Shown piece by piece: positions 1 to 6,798 of a stretch of DNA of 36,751 nt. Where the stretch lies: assembly GCF_947499845.1 (NCBI RefSeq), contig NZ_CANMPM010000024.1, forward strand, positions 1 through 36,751, given 5' to 3'. Position 1 is the stretch's first letter. Each line of letters starts with the position of its first letter. The position numbers were made by a program, and so were the translations under genes. The notes below the pieces were generated by a model that saw only the letters and a program-made list of their open reading frames with translations, searched no databases and was not told the origin of the DNA. Origin of the DNA: an uncultured Pseudokineococcus sp. GTDB lineage: Bacteria; Actinomycetota; Actinomycetes; Actinomycetales; Quadrisphaeraceae.

Positions 1-5
1 GCCTC

Positions 6-50
6 GGGGCGCGGCGCTTCGGGGGGCGGTGTCCCCCCGGGCCGCGCCCC
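6..50. terminator. Two-tier GC hairpin at window edge, probable terminator
   Basis: Bases 6-15 (GGGGCGCGGC) pair perfectly with 41-50. Inside this, 20-26 (CGGGGGG) pair with 33-39 across a six-base loop. The likely role is terminator of a gene lying left of the window, which cannot be seen. There is no U-tract, as is usual for actinobacterial terminators. Bases 51-179 hold no gene that I can support. Confidence 0.5.
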
Positions 51-179
51 CGCCGTTGACGGACCTGCTGACCGGGGGGGCCCGGCTCCCGGGGGCGTCC
101 TCCCCGCCCGCCACGTCGCCCGCCGGCGCGGCGGGGCGTGCAGTGGCGACCTCCCGGGTCCCGGGCGAGGCTCGCCCGC

Positions 180-713
180 ATGGCCGACCTGCTGCGCACC
201 CTCGCCCTCGGCGTCGTCGCCGGCGGCGCCGCCACCTACGCGAAGACCCGCGCCGAGGGGGCGCTGCAGCCGCTGGCGGAGCGGGCGCTCCCGCCGTCGC
301 CCGCGGCCGAGCGCCGCTCGGGCGCCGACCCCGCCGACCACCCCGACCGGATGCCGCCCGCCGAGCTCGTCGACGCCGCCCTGCGCCGTACGACGGGCGA
401 GGGGGCGGGCGAGCAGCAGCGGACGCAGGGCTCGCAGGCCCTCCACTGGGGGATGGGCCTCGGCGCCGGCGTGCTGTACACCGCGCTCTCGCAGCGCATC
501 CCGTCTGTCCGGGCCGGGCTCGGCGCCGTCTTCGGGCTCGCCCTCTACGGCGCCACGCACGCGAGCGCGCTCCCCGCCGCGGGGCTCCAGGCGCCGTTGC
601 GCGAGCTTCCCCGCGCCGCGCTCGTCTGGGAGCCCGGCTCGCACGTCGTCTACGGCGTCGTCCTCGAGGCGGTGCTGCGCCTCGCGGGGCGCGACGAGGC
701 CGTCGACGGCTGA
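180..713 (+). CDS. Small membrane protein, YagU/DUF1440-like
   Basis: 177 residues. The ATG at 180 follows a GGGCGAGG element; an in-frame GTG at 138 lacks a site and is less likely. The N-terminus MADLLRTLALGVVAGG is a hydrophobic, glycine-rich segment, and a second hydrophobic stretch lies near residues 95-135 (GMGLGAGVLYTAL and GAVFGLALYGATHA). The pattern of a glycine-rich first helix, a charged linker and paired helices resembles the YagU/DUF1440 family of inner-membrane proteins. The assignment rests on that pattern rather than on a signature motif. It is monocistronic, with a strong hairpin after its stop. The role is unknown; E. coli YagU is linked to acid resistance, which should not be carried over here. 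Confidence 0.6.
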   Translation: MADLLRTLALGVVAGGAATYAKTRAEGALQPLAERALPPSPAAERRSGADPADHPDRMPPAELVDAALRRTTGEGAGEQQRTQGSQALHWGMGLGAGVLYTALSQRIPSVRAGLGAVFGLALYGATHASALPAAGLQAPLRELPRAALVWEPGSHVVYGVVLEAVLRLAGRDEAVDG

Positions 714-731
714 CGCGCGGCGGGACGCCCG

Positions 732-779
732 CAGCGGTGGACCCAGGACGCGCGTGACGGCGTCCTGCGTCCACCGCTG
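732..779. terminator. Long hairpin after the YagU-like gene
   Basis: Twenty-base arms, 732-751 and 760-779, pair with a single mismatch around the loop GCGTGACG. It sits 18 bases after the stop at 713 and 83 bases before the next start at 863. A factor-independent terminator without U-tract is the natural reading. Confidence 0.7.
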
Positions 780-862
780 GCGGCGCGGCGCTCGCCGCGG
801 CGCGTCGTCGGCGGCCAGCCCTAGGGTCGGGCGACCGCTGCTCCCGCCGAGAGGACGACGAC

Positions 863-1918
863 GTGCCCCGCCTGACCGACCCCGCCCACCACCACCGCGC
901 CGCCGACGACCGCTACGACGCGATGACCTACCGGCGGACGGGGCGCAGCGGCCTCGACCTGCCGCTGCTGTCGCTCGGCCTGTGGCACAACTTCGGCGAC
1001 GACGTCCCGCTGGAGCGCCAGCGCGCCGTCCTGCGCCGCGCCCTCGACCTCGGGATCACGCACTTCGACCTCGCGAACAACTACGGCCCGCCCTACGGCA
1101 GCGCCGAGGCCAACTTCGGGCGGATCTTCGCCGAGGACCTCGCGCCCTACCGCGACGAGCTCGTCATCTCGAGCAAGGCCGGCTACGACATGTGGCCCGG
1201 CCCCTACGGCCAGGGCGGCGGCGGCCGCAAGTACGTCCTGGCCAGCCTCGACCAGTCCCTCGAGCGCATGGGCCTCGACTACGTCGACGTCTTCTACAGC
1301 CACCGCTTCGACCCCACGACGCCGCTGGAGGAGACGATGGGGGCGCTCGACACCGCCGTGCGCTCCGGCCGCGCGCTGTACGCGGGCATCTCCTCCTACA
1401 GCCCCGAGGACACCCGGCGGGCCGCGGCGATCCTCGCCGACCTCGGCACCCCGCTGCTCATCCACCAGCCCTCGTACTCGATGCTCAACCGCTGGGTCGA
1501 GACCGAGGGGCTGCTCGACGCGCTCGCCGACGTCGGCGCCGGGTGCATCGCCTTCTCGCCGCTGGCCCAGGGCATGCTGACGAGCAAGTACCTCGACGGC
1601 GTCCCCGCCGGCTCCCGGGCGTCGCAGGGCAAGTCCCTCTCGCCCGACCTGCTCACCGACGAGGCGCTCCGGCACGTGCGCGCCCTCGACGGGATGGCCC
1701 AGGAGCGCGGGCAGACGCTGGCGCAGATGGCGCTGGCGTGGGCGCTGCGCGACGAGCGCATGACGTCGCTCGTCATCGGCGCCAGCAGCGTCGAGCAGCT
1801 CGAGCAGAACGTCGCCGCGCTGGGGAACCTCTCCTTCTCCGACGACGAGCTGCAGCGCATCGACCAGCACGCCGTCGAGGCGGGCATCGACCTGTGGAAG
1901 GGCTCGCGCCGGGGCTGA
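863..1918 (+). CDS. yghZ: YghZ/Gpr-type aldo/keto reductase (L-glyceraldehyde 3-phosphate reductase family)
   Basis: 351 residues, the usual length for this subfamily. The GTG at 863 has a GAGAGGAC site upstream. The catalytic tetrad of aldo/keto reductases is visible: Asp and Tyr in THFDLANNYG, Lys in ISSKAGYDMWPG and His in VFYSHRFD. The blocks NNYGPPYGSAE, AGYDMWPGPYG and SYSPEDT are hallmarks of the YghZ/Gpr branch (AKR14), which reduces L-glyceraldehyde 3-phosphate and methylglyoxal with NADPH. The C-terminal LVIGASSVEQLEQNV is the NADPH-binding block. Cytosolic. It is a single gene closed by a 19-bp hairpin. Family assignment is secure; the exact substrate is inferred from the family. 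Confidence 0.93.
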   Translation: MPRLTDPAHHHRAADDRYDAMTYRRTGRSGLDLPLLSLGLWHNFGDDVPLERQRAVLRRALDLGITHFDLANNYGPPYGSAEANFGRIFAEDLAPYRDELVISSKAGYDMWPGPYGQGGGGRKYVLASLDQSLERMGLDYVDVFYSHRFDPTTPLEETMGALDTAVRSGRALYAGISSYSPEDTRRAAAILADLGTPLLIHQPSYSMLNRWVETEGLLDALADVGAGCIAFSPLAQGMLTSKYLDGVPAGSRASQGKSLSPDLLTDEALRHVRALDGMAQERGQTLAQMALAWALRDERMTSLVIGASSVEQLEQNVAALGNLSFSDDELQRIDQHAVEAGIDLWKGSRRG

Positions 1919-1930
1919 GCCGGACGTCGA

Positions 1931-1972
1931 CGGCGTCCCGCCGCGCCCGTCGGCGGGCGTGGCGGGACGCCG
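1931..1972. terminator. Bidirectional terminator hairpin between convergent genes
   Basis: Arms 1931-1949 and 1954-1972 form a 19-bp stem with one G-U pair and the tetraloop TCGG. It lies between the plus-strand reductase (stop 1918) and the minus-strand gene ending at 1990, so it can serve both. Confidence 0.8.
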
Positions 1973-1989
1973 GGCGCCCGCCGGAGGGG

Positions 1990-2307
1990 TCAGCCCCGCT
2001 CCACCTCCGCGAACCACTCGGCGTAGGACGTCGTGCGGGCCAGGTGCCGGGTCAGGTCGGGGGCGCCGTCGTCCCACCAGACCGGGCCCCGCTCGCCGAG
2101 GGCGTGCTTGGCGGCGTCCACGCGCGCCCGGGCGGCCTCCCGAGCGGCGTCGTCCCCGGCGCGCAGCGCCGCGCCCTTCGCCCGGCGGGCCGACATCAGC
2201 TCCTGCGTCAGCGCGGCGCGCCGCTCCGGGGACAGGCGGGGGTCGGAGCACCGCCAGAGGCGACCGCGCACCACCAGGTAGCGCCCGTCCGGCGTGGTCA
2301 GCGGCAC
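1990..2307 (-). CDS. Small conserved actinobacterial/proteobacterial protein of unknown function
   Basis: 105 residues. The start is GTG at 2307, with no convincing ribosome site. The N-terminal block TPDGRYLVVRGRLWR, a charged middle helix (RRAALTQELMSARRAKGAA) and the C-terminal WFAEVERG look like a widespread family of small soluble proteins, but I cannot name a domain. There are no membrane segments or cysteines. It lies 34 bases downstream of the sugar kinase on the same strand, so co-transcription is likely. Function unknown. Confidence 0.7.
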   Translation of the reverse strand: MPLTTPDGRYLVVRGRLWRCSDPRLSPERRAALTQELMSARRAKGAALRAGDDAAREAARARVDAAKHALGERGPVWWDDGAPDLTRHLARTTSYAEWFAEVERG

Positions 2308-2341
2308 CGCCGCACGCTACGCCGCCACCGTCCGACCGGCG

Positions 2342-3319
2342 TCAGCCCAGCGCCTCGACCTCGACCCGCTCGGCGAAGGCCTCGACGGCGGCCCGGTCCC
2401 CCGTGCCGTGCCCCTGGCGGGCGACGCTCACGACGCCCGCGGCGGTCGCGGTGCGGACGGCGTCGAGCAGGTCGGCGCCCTGCGCCAGGCGGGCGGCGAC
2501 GGCGCCGCACAGGGCGTCGCCGGAACCCCGCTTCTGCGCCGGCGTCACGTCCGGCGCCCGCAGCCGGTGGGCGGCGCCGTCCTCGGTGACGAGCAGGCCC
2601 GGCTCGCTCGAGCACGTGACCACGACGGCCCGCGCCCCGCGCCCCTGCAGCTCGCGGGCCGCCGCGCGCAGCGCGTCGACGTCGTCCGGCGCCACCTCCT
2701 CGCCGGGCAGCTCGTCGTGGGCGACCTTGAGCACGTCGACGCCGCCGGCGAGCGAGGCGTCGAGCTGCGCGCCGGAGAGGTCGGCGATGACGACCAGCCC
2801 CTGGGCCCGCAGGTCGCGGGCGAGACGCTCGTACACGTCCGTCGGCAGCAGGTCGGCGGGCTGGCTGCCCGCCAGCACGACGACGTCGCCGGCGAGCGCC
2901 GAGGTGAGCACCGCCGTCACGAGGTCGTCGACCTCGTGGCGGGTGAGGGCGCTCGGGGCGTCGGCGACGCGGTCACCCGACTCGGCGTCCGTCTCGTCGC
3001 GCTCGCCGCGGTGGTCCAGGACGACCGTCGTCGTGTCCGCGCCGATGTCGACGACGGACAGGCGGAGCCCCTCCGCCTCGAGCAGCGCCCGCAGCGCGAC
3101 GCCGGACTCGCCGCCGAGGGGCAGGCACAGCTCGACGTCGGCGCCGAGGGTGCGCGCCATCCGGCCGACCCACGCGCCCTGGCCGCCCGTGTGCAGGTGG
3201 ATCTCCGTGGTGCCGTCCGGCGCGGGCTCGACGAGGACGCGCAGCTCGGGCGAGGGGGCGAGGACGGTGACGCGGCCGGCGCCCCGGCCTGCCGTGCGAT
3301 CGGTCGTGCGGGCGGCCAC
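2342..3319 (-). CDS. PfkB-family sugar (phosphate) kinase, 1-phosphofructokinase-like
   Basis: 325 residues. The GTG at 3319 is preceded by GAGGAG five bases upstream, which fixes the start although the frame is open much further. The N-terminal PfkB signature appears as HTGGQGAWVGRMARTLGADV, with Gln where most 1-phosphofructokinases have Lys (GGKG.N). The C-terminal signature is RGSGDALCGAVAARLAQG, with the catalytic base Asp about residue 268 and the GSGD anion hole. The DIGADTTTVVLDHRGERDET block fits the substrate-lid sheet of LacC/FruK-type enzymes. Likely a cytosolic ATP-dependent hexose or hexose-phosphate kinase; the substrate cannot be read from sequence. It is followed by the small conserved gene and preceded by the phosphoesterase gene on the same strand. 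Confidence 0.85.
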   Translation of the reverse strand: MAARTTDRTAGRGAGRVTVLAPSPELRVLVEPAPDGTTEIHLHTGGQGAWVGRMARTLGADVELCLPLGGESGVALRALLEAEGLRLSVVDIGADTTTVVLDHRGERDETDAESGDRVADAPSALTRHEVDDLVTAVLTSALAGDVVVLAGSQPADLLPTDVYERLARDLRAQGLVVIADLSGAQLDASLAGGVDVLKVAHDELPGEEVAPDDVDALRAAARELQGRGARAVVVTCSSEPGLLVTEDGAAHRLRAPDVTPAQKRGSGDALCGAVAARLAQGADLLDAVRTATAAGVVSVARQGHGTGDRAAVEAFAERVEVEALG

Positions 3320-3432
3320 AGGGCTCCTCGGGGGACGGGTGGGGCGGCAGGTGGGGGCGGGGCGACAGGGGCGGGACGGGCCGCATGATCGTGCCGGGCG
3401 GGAGGTCCGTCGGCGAGCCGGGCCGCGCGCGG

Positions 3433-3807
3433 TCACCCGCCCGGGGACGGCGCCGCGGGCTGCTCGCGCGTCAGCAGGAGGAGCCAGTCGCGGGGCGTGC
3501 GGACGAGCGCGTAGCGGCGCGCCCCGGACCGGCCGTGGAGGGTGAGCAGGAGGCGCCGCTCGTCGCGGCTGTGCTCCTCCCACCAGCCGGTGTCGGCGAC
3601 CGACTTCTCGTCGTCCTCGTAGCCGAGGTGGTCGAGGTCGTGGTCGGGCACGGCGACGGCCAGGCGCCGCTCCCCCGCCCGCTGCGGCAGCCCGCGCGGC
3701 AGCGCCCACGAGCGCAGGACGCCGCCCTCCTCGAGCCGCAGGTCGAGGTGGGGGGTCGGGCGCCGGTGGTCGTGCAGCACGAACGCCGGGCGCGCGGGGT
3801 CGTCCAC
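3433..3807 (-). CDS. Stand-alone LigD-type 3'-phosphoesterase domain protein
   Basis: 124 residues from a GTG at 3807. Longer upstream open frame exists but is low-complexity Arg-rich and unlike the family. The core FVLHDHRRPTPHLDLRLEEG followed by SWALPRG matches the LigD phosphoesterase domain (VxxHxxxxxHxDxRLE...SWAVPKG). Placed against that family as I remember it, the Mn2+ and phosphate ligands His14, His20, Asp22, Arg24 and His56 all fall at the right spacing. Known LigD domains trim 3'-phosphates and ribonucleotides from DNA ends in non-homologous end joining. Here there is no ligase or polymerase domain, and no ku or ligD gene in the window. It lies 113 bases upstream of the kinase gene and diverges from the DUF2243 operon. 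Confidence 0.85.
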   Translation of the reverse strand: MDDPARPAFVLHDHRRPTPHLDLRLEEGGVLRSWALPRGLPQRAGERRLAVAVPDHDLDHLGYEDDEKSVADTGWWEEHSRDERRLLLTLHGRSGARRYALVRTPRDWLLLLTREQPAAPSPGG

Positions 3808-3866
3808 CGCACGAGTGTGTCGCGGGCGGACGAGCGCGGCGGGACCGACGGACGAGGGCGACGGCG

Positions 3867-3890
3867 CCGACGGACGACGTCGTCCGTCGG
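3867..3890. repeat. 24-bp perfect palindrome plus an extra half-site in a divergent promoter region
   Basis: The half CCGACGGACGAC (3867-3878) is followed directly by its exact reverse complement (3879-3890). An additional copy of the first 11 bases, CCGACGGACGA, occurs at 3845-3855. The site is in the 199-base gap between the minus-strand phosphoesterase (start 3807) and the plus-strand DUF2243 gene (start 4007). It could be an operator for a dimeric regulator or a cruciform/terminator-like hairpin. The extra half-site favours a binding site. Confidence 0.55.
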
Positions 3891-4006
3891 TCTCGCCGGC
3901 GACGCCGCCCGGCGTCGACGTGCGGCGCCGCTCGTCCGCCCGCCGTGGTCGGATGCCGTCACGGCGCCCGAGCCCGCGGCGCCCCGCCCCCGACCGGGGA
4001 GGCCCC

Positions 4007-4525
4007 ATGGCCACCGCTCACGACGCGGGCGCACCGCCCGCCCGCCGCTCGCGCCGGGACGGCCCCGCCGACCCCGGCCGCCGCGCCGTCCTCGCCGGCG
4101 TCCTGCTCGGCGCGGGCGCGGCCGCGTCGCTCGTCGACCTCCTCGTCTTCCACCTGGCCCTGCAGTGGCACCACTTCTACGACCGCTCGACGCCCGCCGT
4201 GTCGATCACCTCGGACGCCTTCTTCCACGCCGCCGCGTGGACGGCGTCGGTGTGGGGCGTCTTCCTCCTGCTCGACGTCCGCCGCCGCGGGCCCGTGCCC
4301 TGGCGGCGGTGGACCGGGGCGGTGCTCGCGGGCGTCGGCGGGTTCCAGCTCGTCGACGGCGTCGTCGACCACAAGCTGCTGCGGATCCACCAGGTCCGCT
4401 ACGACGTCGCGGCCCTGTGGGTCTACGACGTCGCGTGGATCGGCTCGGCCGTGCTCGTCCTCGTCGCCGGGCTCGTCGTGCTCCGTCGAGCGCGCCCCGC
4501 CCGGTCGCCGCGCCGGGCGGGCTGA
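4007..4525 (+). CDS. DUF2243 integral membrane protein
   Basis: 172 residues. ATG at 4007 with GGGGAGG five bases before. Four hydrophobic segments are visible: AVLAGVLLGAGAAASLVDLLVFHLAL, SVWGVFLLLDV, TGAVLAGVGGFQLVDGVVDH and VAWIGSAVLVLVAGLVVL. Conserved blocks QWHHFYD, FFHAAAW and VDHKLLRIHQVR carry several histidines in or near the membrane, as in the DUF2243 family. The stop at 4525 is three bases before the next start, so it is co-translated with the CtaG-like gene. That pairing, plus membrane histidines, suggests a role around copper or oxidase assembly; this is inference, and the family has no established function. Confidence 0.88.
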   Translation: MATAHDAGAPPARRSRRDGPADPGRRAVLAGVLLGAGAAASLVDLLVFHLALQWHHFYDRSTPAVSITSDAFFHAAAWTASVWGVFLLLDVRRRGPVPWRRWTGAVLAGVGGFQLVDGVVDHKLLRIHQVRYDVAALWVYDVAWIGSAVLVLVAGLVVLRRARPARSPRRAG

Positions 4526-4528
4526 GGG

Positions 4529-5452
4529 GTGGGCGACCACCACGGCGCTGTCCCGGCCGGCGCGCTCGACGTCGCGGGCGCGGGCTGGGCGGCCGTCGAG
4601 CTCGGCGCCCTCGCCGTCGTGCTCCTCGTGTGGGCGCTCCACAGCGCCGGACGGCGCAGCGCCCGGGGCCGGGGCCCCTGGCCCGCGGCGCGGACGGCCC
4701 TCTTCGCCGGCGGCCTCCTCTGCGTCGCCGCCGCCCTCGTCGGCCCCCTGGCGCGAGCCGCGCACGGCAGCTTCACCGCGCACATGGGCGCGCACCTGCT
4801 GCTCGGGATGCTCGGCCCCCTCCTGCTCGCCCTCGGGGCGCCGGTGACCCTGGCGCTGCGCGCCCTGCCGGTGCGCCGGGCCCGGGCGCTGGCGCGACTG
4901 CTGCGGAGGCCTCCGGTGCGGGTCCTCGCCCACCCCGCGGTCGCGGCGCTGCTGGCCGGCGGCGGGGCGTGGGTGCTCTACACGACGGCCCTCTTCCCGG
5001 CGATGCACGCCTCGCCCTGGGTGCACGTCGCCGTGCACGCGCACGTGCTGCTCGCCGGGTACCTCCTCGCGGCGTCCCTCGTCGGCGTCGACCCCGACCC
5101 GCACCGCGCGCCGGTCGCCGTGCGCGCAGGCGTCCTCGTCGTCTACGTCGCGGCGCACACGCTCCTGGCGAAGCACCTCTACGCCGTCCCGCCGTCAGGC
5201 GTCGAGCCCCGCGACGCCGAGGTCGGCGCCCAGCTCATGGCCCACGGCGGCGACGTCGTCGACCTGGCGCTGGCCGTGCTCGTGGCGCTCGGCTGGTACC
5301 GGGCCACCGCGCCGCGAGGACGCACCGCCCGGCCGTCACCGGGAGCCGGCGATCCGGGCCCGACGTGCCCCGGGCCCGGACCCCTGCCAGCCTCGTCGCC
5401 GCCCCGGGCGCGTCGCCCGGCAGGCCTGACCGGCGTGGAGAGGTGGAGCTGA
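4529..5452 (+). CDS. CtaG-like caa3-type cytochrome c oxidase assembly factor
   Basis: 307 residues from GTG at 4529, with its ribosome site formed by GGGCGGGCTGAGGG over the preceding stop. About seven membrane segments. Family blocks: SFTAHMGAHLLLGMLGPLLLALGAPV, WVLYTTALFPAMHASPWVHV and LAGYLLAASLVGVDPDPHR. Histidines of HMGAH, HAS, HVAVHAHVL, AKHLY and MAHGGDVVD are the usual putative copper-binding residues of the Caa3_CtaG family. It likely helps build the CuA or CuB centre of a membrane cytochrome oxidase. The last ~45 residues are Pro/Gly/Ala-rich and include a GC hairpin in the DNA (5354-5379); they may be a spacer rather than a functional tail. It sits between the DUF2243 gene (3-base gap) and the antiporter gene (2-base gap). 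Confidence 0.88.
   Translation: MGDHHGAVPAGALDVAGAGWAAVELGALAVVLLVWALHSAGRRSARGRGPWPAARTALFAGGLLCVAAALVGPLARAAHGSFTAHMGAHLLLGMLGPLLLALGAPVTLALRALPVRRARALARLLRRPPVRVLAHPAVAALLAGGGAWVLYTTALFPAMHASPWVHVAVHAHVLLAGYLLAASLVGVDPDPHRAPVAVRAGVLVVYVAAHTLLAKHLYAVPPSGVEPRDAEVGAQLMAHGGDVVDLALAVLVALGWYRATAPRGRTARPSPGAGDPGPTCPGPGPLPASSPPRARRPAGLTGVERWS
5354..5379 (+). other. Hairpin within the 3' coding end of the CtaG-like gene
   Basis: CCGGGCCCG (5354-5362) pairs perfectly with CGGGCCCGG (5371-5379) over an eight-base loop. It falls in the low-complexity tail 70 bases before the stop. It could partly terminate transcription and lower antiporter expression relative to the two upstream genes. Confidence 0.45.
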
Positions 5453-5454
5453 CC

Positions 5455-6723
5455 GTGGAGTCCGACGTCGTCGTCGTCGCCCTCGCGGTGCTGACCTTCT
5501 CGCTGCTGGCCGGCCGCCTCAGCGGCTCGGTCGTGACGATGCCCATGGTCTTCACCGCCCTCGGGCTTCTCCTGGGGCCCGGGGTCCTCGGCGTGCTCGA
5601 CCTCCAGGTCGACGACGAGCTCGTCAGCGTCCTCGCCGAGGTCACGCTCGTCGTCGTCCTCTTCACCGACGCCTCGCGCATGGACCTGCGCACCGTCCTG
5701 TGCCACCACGGTCCCGCCCTGCGGCTGCTCGGGCTCGGGCTGCCGCTCGCCATCGCCGCGGGGATCGGCGCGGGCGTCCTGCTCCTGCCGGACCTGCCGG
5801 TGGCCGCGGTGGCGCTGCTGGCCGTCGCGCTCGCCCCCACCGACGCCGCCCTCGGCCAGTCCTTCGTCAGCAGCGTCGTCCCGGCGCGGGTGCGGCAGAC
5901 CCTCAACGTCGAGAGCGGGCTCAACGACGGCCTGGCGGTGCCCTTCCTCACGGTGGCGCTCGACCTCGCCGCCCGTGACGCCGGCTCGGTCGGCGGGTAC
6001 GTGCTCCTGCTGCTGCAGCTCGTCGGGCTCGGCGTGGGGGTCGGGGCCCTCGTCGGGTGGCTCGGCGGGCGCCTGCTGGAGTGGAGCGCCGGACGCGACT
6101 GGGCGACGGAGACCACGCAGCGCCTCGCCACCATCGCCCTCGCCGCGCTGGCCTACGGCGGCGCCGAGCTCCTCGGCGGCAACGGCTTCGTCGCCGCCTT
6201 CGCCGCGGGCCTCGTCGTCGGCACGAGCGCCCGCTCGCTCCTGCCCCGCACCACGGAGTTCGCCGAGGCCGAGGGCCAGCTGCTGACGCAGATCACCTTC
6301 CTGCTCTTCGGCGCCGTCGTCGTCGCCGACGTCCTCGGCGCGCTGAGCTGGCGGGTCCTCGTCTACGCCGTCCTCAGCCTCGTGCTCGTGCGACCGGTCG
6401 CCGTGGGCCTCTCGCTCCTCGGCAGCGGCCTGAGGCCGCGGACCGTCGGCTTCGTGGCGTGGGCCGGCCCGCGGGGGCTGGCGTCGATCGTCTACGCGGT
6501 GATCATCGCGGACGCCGGGGTGCCGGGCGGCGACGAGGTCTTCGTCGTCGCCGCGACGGCGATCCTCCTGTCGATCTTCCTGCACGGGCTGAGCGCGGCC
6601 CCGCTGAGCGCCCGCTACGGCGCCTCCATGCAGGGGGTGGGCGCCGACGCCGTCGAGCACCGGACGGCGGGGCACCTGCCGCTGCGGCTGCCGGCGCGCC
6701 GGTCCGGCGACAGCTCGGCCTGA
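5455..6723 (+). CDS. CPA1-family cation:proton antiporter (Na+/H+, NhaP-like)
   Basis: 422 residues. GTG at 5455 is preferred because GGTGGAG lies six bases upstream; GTG at 5443 is the alternative. It has 11-13 hydrophobic segments. CPA1 landmarks: ALAPTDAALGQSFVSS (the PTD motif of TM5), LNVESGLNDGLAVPF (the ESGLNDG motif with the ND pair of TM6) and FVAWAGPRGLASIVYAV (the conserved GPRG region). The protein should exchange Na+ or K+ for protons at the cytoplasmic membrane. There is no long C-terminal regulatory domain, only a short basic tail. It is the third gene of the DUF2243-ctaG run, which ties ion or proton balance to respiration genes, though this may be only operon convenience. Confidence 0.9.
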   Translation: MESDVVVVALAVLTFSLLAGRLSGSVVTMPMVFTALGLLLGPGVLGVLDLQVDDELVSVLAEVTLVVVLFTDASRMDLRTVLCHHGPALRLLGLGLPLAIAAGIGAGVLLLPDLPVAAVALLAVALAPTDAALGQSFVSSVVPARVRQTLNVESGLNDGLAVPFLTVALDLAARDAGSVGGYVLLLLQLVGLGVGVGALVGWLGGRLLEWSAGRDWATETTQRLATIALAALAYGGAELLGGNGFVAAFAAGLVVGTSARSLLPRTTEFAEAEGQLLTQITFLLFGAVVVADVLGALSWRVLVYAVLSLVLVRPVAVGLSLLGSGLRPRTVGFVAWAGPRGLASIVYAVIIADAGVPGGDEVFVVAATAILLSIFLHGLSAAPLSARYGASMQGVGADAVEHRTAGHLPLRLPARRSGDSSA

Positions 6724-6740
6724 CCCACCCGACGACGACG

Positions 6741-6788
6741 GAGCTGTGCGCCCAGGTCGCGGTCCTCCGCGTCCTGGGCGCACAGCTC
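6741..6788. terminator. Perfect 16-bp hairpin between convergent genes
   Basis: GAGCTGTGCGCCCAGG (6741-6756) pairs perfectly with 6773-6788 around a 16-base loop. It is 18 bases past the antiporter stop and 10 bases short of the minus-strand pullulanase stop at 6799. It most likely terminates both. Confidence 0.75.
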
Positions 6789-6798
6789 TCGCACGGGC

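Noticed and set aside
56-85. TTGACG at 56 as promoter for the first gene
   Set aside because: No -10 element at the proper distance.
29-757. Arg/Pro/Ala-rich 242-residue plus-strand frame at the left edge
   Set aside because: Runs out of frame over the YagU-like gene with no recognisable domain; composition is that of GC noise.
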